A DNA stretch of 8,887 nt from CAJQQY01 sp964352225 (GTDB lineage Bacteria > Bacteroidota > Bacteroidia > Chitinophagales > Saprospiraceae): assembly GCA_964352225.1 (NCBI GenBank), contig CAYGRM010000289.1, forward strand, positions 1-8,887, read 5' to 3'. The notes below the pieces were generated by a model, which was not told where the DNA came from, ran no database searches, and worked only from the letters and a program-made list of their open reading frames with translations. The translations under genes and the position numbers were made by a program. This document shows positions 1 to 4,687 of this stretch, in pieces (the first letter of the stretch is position 1; every line of letters starts with the position of its first letter).

Positions 1-1491
1 CATCAATGTTCTACGATCTTCTTTGAGCAAATCCAAATTAAAATTCATGTTCGATACATAATTAGCATCTCGAACTGGGTAAGTAAAATCAAAAGTTGAT
101 CCTCCCATAAAAGCGAAAAACAAACAAATTGCTGCTAACACACCTGTTGCGATGTACAAAGGCTTGAACAATTCTTCTTTTTTGGTTTTACCATTGATAA
201 TTTCTGAAATAGCTAATGTTCCTAAAACTGGAACTAAAAAAGCTGCTATCGCCAATACAGAATTTGGCGTCCGGAACTTACTATATAAAGGAAAATAATC
301 GAATATCAATCGATTGAAAAATTCAAAATTATCTCCTAGTGAAAGTAACATCGTTAGAAGTACTCCTCCTCCAATTCCCCATTTGAGAGGTTCTTTGACA
401 ATCAACATTCCTAAAAGAAAAAAGAAAAATATTGCAGCCCCAAAATAAATTGGCCCAGCTGTCGATACCGTTTTTCCGACTGATCCCCAATACAATGGTA
501 ATCTCAAACCATTTGGATTTCCCCCTGACCTTTTTATCTGTTTTGCATAAGCAGAATTTGGTCCGACAGGTTCACCTCCACTACCTCCAACAACTCCTGG
601 TATAAATGAAGAAAACAAATCCAACCATCCATTACTATATTGCATCGCATAATCCCATTCCAACCCTTTGGTATTACTACTCGTCTCTTCCACATTCGCC
701 TCTTTTGTCAAAATGGGATCTCCCCGCATCGTATCTTTTTGATATTCATAGGTTGTCAACAAACTAGTTGCACTCGAACCCACAGCCAATACTCCACCAA
801 TTCCAAGATATAAGACAGCTTTTCCGAATGACTGCATTTCACCCTTTTGGGCATGTCTAACTAATTCAATCAATCCATAAATTCCAAAAACCATAAATAA
901 ATAATAGGTCATCTGAATATGGTTAGCATATAAATTAATTCCAAAACCTAATGCAAATAAAGTGGCTCCAAGCAAATATTCTTTTTTAAATGCCTTTACA
1001 ATTCCGATTAACATAAATCCAAAAAATGCAAATGTCCTCAGCTTAGTCATATGCCCTGCTCCAAATAAGACCAGATTATTGGTCGTAATGGAAAAAGCTA
1101 TGGCTCCAATCAAACTCACCCAAGGATTAACCCCAAACAAAAGCATCGTAATATAAAACCCAAGCATCATCGCAAAGAAATATCCAATAGGTCGTGGAAT
1201 ATATAGATGCATTGATTTTTCTACGTACTTTAAGGTATTAGTAGGTTGAACGGCTCCGATTTGATAAGTCGGCATTCCTCCAAACATAGTGTTTGTCCAC
1301 AAGGTACGTTCGCCCGTTTCATCATAAAATTCGACCATTTCACGAGACATTCCCTTATGAGAAATGGTATCACCTGCTTGTACGATCTTCCCATTTAATT
1401 GAGGAGAAAAATACATGCTACATATCACTAAAAAACTTACAACTGCCACAATATGTGGAAGGGCTTTTTGAAAAATAGAAGAGTTATTCAT
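1..1491 (-). CDS. YfhO-family polytopic membrane protein, N-terminal 497 residues (3' end outside window)
   Basis: The minus frame opens at an ATG at 1491 and runs without a stop off the left edge. Translation begins MNNSSIFQKALPHIVAV and shows many hydrophobic helices (about residues 11-29, 103-120, 123-140, 153-166, 172-186, 193-210, 224-241, 345-365, 370-384, 411-430, 444-462). Landmarks I associate with the Bacteroidota YfhO family are present: an early loop with GDTISHKGMS (40-49) and LWTNTMFGGMPTY (64-76), GAGHMTKLR (144-152), NHIQMTYY (190-197), RGDP (256-259), LYWGS (333-337) and FPLYSKFRTPN (400-410). Family members are roughly 800 or more residues, so perhaps 60% is here. YfhO proteins are predicted GT-C-like membrane enzymes; Gram-positive members act in glycosylation of lipoteichoic acid, but the substrate in Bacteroidota is not established and I do not assign one. 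The gene is divergent from the phosphodiesterase gene across a 232-bp gap. The ATG has an A-rich leader with no Shine-Dalgarno sequence, as is usual in this phylum. Confidence 0.85.
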   Translation of the reverse strand, partial: MNNSSIFQKALPHIVAVVSFLVICSMYFSPQLNGKIVQAGDTISHKGMSREMVEFYDETGERTLWTNTMFGGMPTYQIGAVQPTNTLKYVEKSMHLYIPRPIGYFFAMMLGFYITMLLFGVNPWVSLIGAIAFSITTNNLVLFGAGHMTKLRTFAFFGFMLIGIVKAFKKEYLLGATLFALGFGINLYANHIQMTYYLFMVFGIYGLIELVRHAQKGEMQSFGKAVLYLGIGGVLAVGSSATSLLTTYEYQKDTMRGDPILTKEANVEETSSNTKGLEWDYAMQYSNGWLDLFSSFIPGVVGGSGGEPVGPNSAYAKQIKRSGGNPNGLRLPLYWGSVGKTVSTAGPIYFGAAIFFFFLLGMLIVKEPLKWGIGGGVLLTMLLSLGDNFEFFNRLIFDYFPLYSKFRTPNSVLAIAAFLVPVLGTLAISEIINGKTKKEELFKPLYIATGVLAAICLFFAFMGGSTFDFTYPVRDANYVSNMNFNLDLLKEDRRTLM

Positions 1492-1579
1492 ATTATTTTT
1501 TCAAGGAGTTTAATTAATATTTACTGTTTTTACTTTGTAAATACGCGTTTTAATTATTCAAAGCTGATTATAAAACGCA

Positions 1580-1616
1580 CAAATTTAACTTTTTTATTAT
1601 TTATTTTTAAATCAAA
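1580..1616 (-). promoter_or_regulatory. Candidate Bacteroidota-type promoter for the YfhO-family gene
   Basis: Read on the minus strand, 1587-1580 is TAAATTTG, an exact match to the Bacteroidota -7 consensus TAnnTTTG. A TTTG that could serve as the -33 element lies at 1616-1613. The spacer is 25 bp, longer than the usual 19-21, so the -33 assignment is weak even though the -7 match is perfect. Transcription would begin near 1573 and give a leader of about 80 nt before the ATG at 1491. The surrounding sequence is very AT-rich, so a chance match is possible. Confidence 0.35.
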
Positions 1617-1723
1617 AGAGGATCGGTTTTCCACATCCTTTTCCATGGAGAATCTTAAAGATTTCTAAAAAAAAATTCATCTACAGTTAACAATGAATTT
1701 TAGATATTTGCAAAAAAATAATC

Positions 1724-2662
1724 ATGCGAATTTTTATCTTTACTCTTCTTGTTTTCTGTTTTTCCTGTAGCCCTAAAAACTCGAAAAGCATCATTTCAAA
1801 TCCAGAAAAAATGTCCAATTTAACTAAAGAAAAAACCATCGACTGGCAAGGTCACCGTGGTGCAAGAGGATTACTTCCTGAAAATACAATTCCTGCATTT
1901 TTAAAAGCATTGGAGTTTCCAGTTACAACTTTAGAGCTAGATGTAGCGATCTCAAAAGATAAAATAGTTATCGTCACGCATGAACCCTGGTTTAATCATA
2001 AAATCAGTTCTCATCCTGATGGTAGGCCAATTTCGGAGGAGGAAGAAAAAACAATTCTACTCTACGAAATGACCTATGATGAAATCAAAAAGTATGATGT
2101 AGGCAGTCGAGGCAACGAACGTTTCCCAGATCAACAACCGTTGAAAACTTATAAACCTTCACTCCATGATGTAGTCAAAGCAGTCGATGAATATTGTAAA
2201 AAAACAGGAAGAGCCAAACCGAATTTTGACATAGAAATAAAAAGCGAAGAGGCTTATTATGGAAAATTAACTCCACATCCTGACGAATATGTTCGCTTGG
2301 TTTTGGAGACTTGCCAAGCAACTGGAATTGAAAATCGTTGTAATTTGCAATCTTTTGATATTGATATTTTGGAAGAAATACATCAGCAAGATCCTTCCAT
2401 GGTAGTGGCCTATTTGATTGAAAATGAAGATTCCCCTGAAGATAATTTGAAGAAGATAACTTTTAAGCCACACATTTATAGTCCATATTTTAAATTACTT
2501 TCTAAAGAGGTTGTGGACAAAATGCATAAAAAAAAGATCAAAGTAATTCCTTGGACAGTCAATAAAAAAGAAGATATGCGTAAAATGATGGAAATTGGGG
2601 TAGATGGAATTATTACAGATTATCCTAATTATATTGAAGATGTAATTTCTGAACAAAAATAG
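1724..2662 (+). CDS. Secreted glycerophosphodiester phosphodiesterase lipoprotein
   Basis: A 312-residue GDPD-family TIM barrel that should hydrolyse glycerophosphodiesters to sn-glycerol 3-phosphate and an alcohol. Residues 1-16 form a short hydrophobic lipoprotein signal ending FCFSC, so Cys16 is the likely lipidated residue and the enzyme is periplasmic or on the outer membrane. The catalytic signature is complete: HRGARGLLPENT with His44, Arg45 and Glu53, ELDV with Glu71 and Asp73, and the second catalytic histidine in VTHEPW (His86). Later barrel strands carry FDIEIK (168-173), LQSFD (208-212), IPWTVN (275-280) and DGIITDYP (294-301). The stretch after His86, with DGRPI and FPDQQPL, matches the subgroup usually described as secreted bacterial GDPDs. 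Where many relatives have HD after the second histidine, this one has HE. The ATG at 1724 has an A-rich leader and puts the signal peptide at the N-terminus. It appears monocistronic: divergent from the YfhO-family gene and followed by a 281-bp gap. The phosphodiesterase assignment is secure; the natural substrate is unknown. Confidence 0.93.
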   Translation: MRIFIFTLLVFCFSCSPKNSKSIISNPEKMSNLTKEKTIDWQGHRGARGLLPENTIPAFLKALEFPVTTLELDVAISKDKIVIVTHEPWFNHKISSHPDGRPISEEEEKTILLYEMTYDEIKKYDVGSRGNERFPDQQPLKTYKPSLHDVVKAVDEYCKKTGRAKPNFDIEIKSEEAYYGKLTPHPDEYVRLVLETCQATGIENRCNLQSFDIDILEEIHQQDPSMVVAYLIENEDSPEDNLKKITFKPHIYSPYFKLLSKEVVDKMHKKKIKVIPWTVNKKEDMRKMMEIGVDGIITDYPNYIEDVISEQK

Positions 2663-2728
2663 TATCCCAACTCACCAGGTGATTTTGATTCGAATGTCGT
2701 CAACTTAAGTAAAACCTAGTAGTTTTTT

Positions 2729-2799
2729 CACCACAGGTTACCCAGATTTTCACAGATTATAAAAACATGAATCTGTGAAAATTTGCATAATCTGAGGTG
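2729..2799. repeat. Long imperfect palindromic repeat (REP-like) with 30-bp arms
   Basis: The left arm 2729-2758 and right arm 2770-2799 are inverted copies matching at 25 of 30 positions, around an 11-nt loop. The inner 12 pairs (TTTTCACAGATT against AATCTGTGAAAA) are perfect, and all five mismatches lie further out. Within each arm the motif CAGATT or a variant recurs with 9- then 10-nt spacing. It starts 66 bp after the phosphodiesterase stop and could fold into a strong RNA hairpin that protects or ends that transcript, but no T-run follows directly. The CACAGATT-type motif resembles dispersed intergenic palindromes I recall from other bacterial genomes; that is memory, not a search result. 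The rest of the gap, 2663-2943, shows no gene and no convincing promoter. Confidence 0.8.
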
Positions 2800-2943
2800 T
2801 GTGTTTTAAAAAACAAAGTAAGTGCTATGCGCAGTTCAAAAAATAAAAATGGATAATTTCCTTAAATTGAAAACATTAGATTATGAGTCACCCAATGAGT
2901 AATGAATTTTAATTTCCAAAGAATATCAAAAAAATAAATAACA

Positions 2944-3480
2944 ATGAGTTTTAGAAAAGAGCATGAATCAAAAAGACATCGACAAAGTGCTTGGCAAAAA
3001 TGGTTGCCTATCCTTGGATTAGTCATCATAATTGGATTTTTTGGATCAGTACTGTGGAGTTCAGGAAGTTATAGTAATAGAGCAATTATAAATCAATATT
3101 TCCAGCCTACACAAATTAACAAATCAAATGGGGACGTATCAACTATTCTTGATAACAGTACTATTACAGACCCAAACTATCTTGAACAATTATATTGGTC
3201 TGCAGAATCTTATTACAATAAAGGAGATTTTCCGAAAGCCATTGAAGCTTATGGTTTTGTTTTAAAAAACAATAAAAACACAGCTTACAATATGGAAAAT
3301 GTCAATTTTGCAGCTGCTCAATGGAATCAAGTTTTGATGTTTTTAGGAAATGAGGAAAGAGATAAAGCAATTGAAAAATTAGCGGAAATCACTATCTCGG
3401 ATTTGCCTGAGCAATATAAAAATGATGCAGTTATATTAAAACATAAGCTTAACAGCTTTTGGTACGGTTGGGCAAATTAA
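2944..3480 (+). CDS. Membrane-anchored TPR-like protein of unknown function
   Basis: A 178-residue protein with a basic cytoplasmic N-terminus (residues 1-20, rich in Lys, Arg and His), a single transmembrane helix (about 21-38, LPILGLVIIIGFFGSVLW) and a soluble C-terminal part. By the positive-inside rule the C-terminal part should face the periplasm. Residues 80-113 read as one tetratricopeptide repeat (LYWSAESYYNKGDFPKAIEAY, with the typical Gly-Asp turn and Ala-Ile pair), and about 120-150 as a second, weaker one containing ERDKAIEKL. It is too short for the multi-repeat TPR scaffolds and has no visible catalytic motif, so a binding or assembly role is likely, but its partner is unknown. 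The ATG at 2944 follows an A-rich leader. It is the first gene of a tight cluster with the acetyltransferase (9-bp gap) and DinB-like gene (3-bp gap), so the three are probably co-transcribed. I do not recognise a named family beyond TPR. Confidence 0.8.
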   Translation: MSFRKEHESKRHRQSAWQKWLPILGLVIIIGFFGSVLWSSGSYSNRAIINQYFQPTQINKSNGDVSTILDNSTITDPNYLEQLYWSAESYYNKGDFPKAIEAYGFVLKNNKNTAYNMENVNFAAAQWNQVLMFLGNEERDKAIEKLAEITISDLPEQYKNDAVILKHKLNSFWYGWAN

Positions 3481-3489
3481 ACAGGTAAA

Positions 3490-4050
3490 ATGGTCAAATA
3501 CGGAATTTCCACCACGGAGGAAGAATTAAAAAGTATCCTCGAATTACAACAAATCAATCTGCCACGAAATATCTCTACAGAAGAGTTAGAATCTCAAGGC
3601 TTTGTTACCGTTGAGCATGACTTGGATTTGTTGACTCGAATGAATTCTCCTTACCAACATATCATTGCAAAAGAAGATAATAAAGTAGTTGGCTACACTT
3701 TAGTCATGCTTCCAAAATGGAAACATGACATCCCCGTGTTAGTAGAAATGTTCGATCAGATTGATTCGATTGTTTACGGAGGAGCATTGTTAAGTGAAGC
3801 TAAATACTTCACGATGGGGCAAGTTTGCGTGGCAAAATCACATCGAGGTCAGGGAGTCTTTGCCGGACTTTATACTGAAATGAAAAAGAGAATGAGTCCT
3901 GATTTTGATTATATCATTACGGAAATTGCTTCTCGAAATTATCGGTCTATTCGAGCGCATGAGAAAGTTGGTTTTGAAATAATCAAAACTTATCAGATTG
4001 GAGATGGGGAAGAATGGGTTTTGGTTTTGATGGATTTAAGAAAAAAATAA
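3490..4050 (+). CDS. GNAT-family N-acetyltransferase
   Basis: A 186-residue GCN5-related acetyltransferase that transfers an acetyl group from acetyl-CoA to an unidentified amine. The acetyl-CoA pyrophosphate loop (motif A) is clear at residues 110-128: strand GQVCVAK followed by SHRGQGVFAGLY, matching the R/Q-x-x-G-x-G/A rule at Arg119-Gly122. Motif B follows at about 142-162 with ITEIASRN and RAHEKVGFEI, including the conserved Asn150 and the AHEKVGF turn. The N-terminal half (1-75) supplies the usual first helices and strand (IIAKEDNKVVGYTLVML). It is cytoplasmic, with no signal or membrane segment. It begins 9 bp after the TPR gene and ends 3 bp before the DinB-like gene, which supports translation from one message. 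The fold is certain; the substrate cannot be told from sequence, since GNAT proteins modify antibiotics, amino acids, polyamines or protein N-termini. Confidence 0.9.
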   Translation: MVKYGISTTEEELKSILELQQINLPRNISTEELESQGFVTVEHDLDLLTRMNSPYQHIIAKEDNKVVGYTLVMLPKWKHDIPVLVEMFDQIDSIVYGGALLSEAKYFTMGQVCVAKSHRGQGVFAGLYTEMKKRMSPDFDYIITEIASRNYRSIRAHEKVGFEIIKTYQIGDGEEWVLVLMDLRKK

Positions 4051-4053
4051 ACA

Positions 4054-4569
4054 ATGAATTTAGCGAAAGATTTTTTAGGTGAACTCAAACAAGAGGCAGC
4101 TGTAACTCGAAGATTTTTAGAACGTGTTCCATTTGAAAAACGGGACTTCCAACCTCATGAAAAATCAGAATCGTTAGGTCGATTAGCTATTCATGTCGCT
4201 GAAATAATTGCTTGGTGGAAGTCTTGTGTAGAAGATGATGAACTAAATTTTATTGATTTTGAGCCAAAGGAAATTGATTCAACTGAAGAACTTTTAAGTT
4301 ATTTTGATCAATTGTTAAAAGAGTCAATTCAAGCCTTGGAAGAAGTAGAGGAAAAGGAATTTGAAAAAAATTGGTCAATGAAACATGGAGAAGAAATTCT
4401 TTTTACTTTAAATAAAAAAGAAGTGATGCGGAAATTTTGCACCAATCATTTGGTGCATCATCGAGCGCAATTGGGTGTTTATTTAAGAATGTTGGATGTG
4501 GCTGTCCCTGCGGTTTATGGGCCGTCAGCGGATGACTTTAATATTACTTTAGTGGAGTCATTTGAGTAA
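4054..4569 (+). CDS. DinB-fold (DinB/YfiT-like) putative metal-dependent protein
   Basis: A 171-residue, mostly helical protein with the hallmarks of the DinB/YfiT four-helix bundle superfamily. The three metal-ligand histidines are placed as expected: one in the second helix (His47, in LAIHVAEII) and a HxxxH pair in the last helix (His132 and His136, in NHLVHHRAQLGVYLRML). The final segment VPAVYGPSAD (151-160) is also typical. Members bind Zn or Ni; characterised relatives include thiol transferases using bacillithiol or mycothiol and maleylpyruvate isomerase, but most are uncharacterised, and the name reflects DNA-damage induction of the Bacillus founder, not a polymerase. The length is normal. 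It is the last gene of the three-gene plus-strand cluster, 3 bp after the acetyltransferase gene. A long palindromic repeat begins 16 bp after its stop. The family is confident; the reaction is unknown. Confidence 0.88.
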   Translation: MNLAKDFLGELKQEAAVTRRFLERVPFEKRDFQPHEKSESLGRLAIHVAEIIAWWKSCVEDDELNFIDFEPKEIDSTEELLSYFDQLLKESIQALEEVEEKEFEKNWSMKHGEEILFTLNKKEVMRKFCTNHLVHHRAQLGVYLRMLDVAVPAVYGPSADDFNITLVESFE

Positions 4570-4585
4570 AAAGGTACTATCTGTT

Positions 4586-4668
4586 TTGAACCATATAAGG
4601 CATTTAAGAAAATATAAGTCCATAGTTGTAATCTTCTTATATGATCTTAAATGTCTTATATGGTTCAA
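4586..4668. repeat. Long palindromic repeat with 33-bp arms between convergent genes; possible bidirectional terminator
   Basis: The left arm 4586-4618 and right arm 4636-4668 are inverted copies differing at three positions, one of which (4600/4654) would still pair as G-U in RNA. The loop is 17 nt. Each arm is built from three tandem 9-nt units of the form xATaTAAGn; the left arm reads CATATAAGG, CATTTAAGA, AAATATAAG after a TTGAAC lead. It fills most of the 118-bp gap between the DinB-like gene (ends 4569) and the GH3/serine hydrolase gene (ends 4688 on the other strand), so it could stop transcription from both sides. No T-run directly abuts the stem; the nearest plus-strand run is TTTTT at about 4683-4687, so a simple intrinsic terminator is not proven. 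Confidence 0.85.
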
Positions 4669-4687
4669 GATTTAGCTCGCTTCGTTT

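Noticed and set aside
1631..1649. TTTTCCACA and TTTTCCATG as possible DnaA boxes
   Set aside because: Only two weak matches in an AT-rich gap, with no replication gene nearby; chance is the simpler reading.
1453..1668. Plus-strand open frame of 71 codons across the start of the YfhO-family gene and the divergent gap
   Set aside because: It overlaps the coding start of a well-supported minus-strand gene, has a low-complexity Phe/Leu/Lys composition expected of AT-rich DNA, and shows no motif.
1703..1710. GATATTTG just before the phosphodiesterase start as a possible -7 promoter element
   Set aside because: It differs from TAnnTTTG at the first base, would leave only a few nucleotides of leader, and no TTTG lies at the proper distance upstream.
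2672..2682. Short palindrome TCACCAGGTGA followed by TTTT after the phosphodiesterase stop
   Set aside because: Only five base pairs around a single central base, too tight for a stable RNA hairpin, and no repressor gene to pair it with as an operator.
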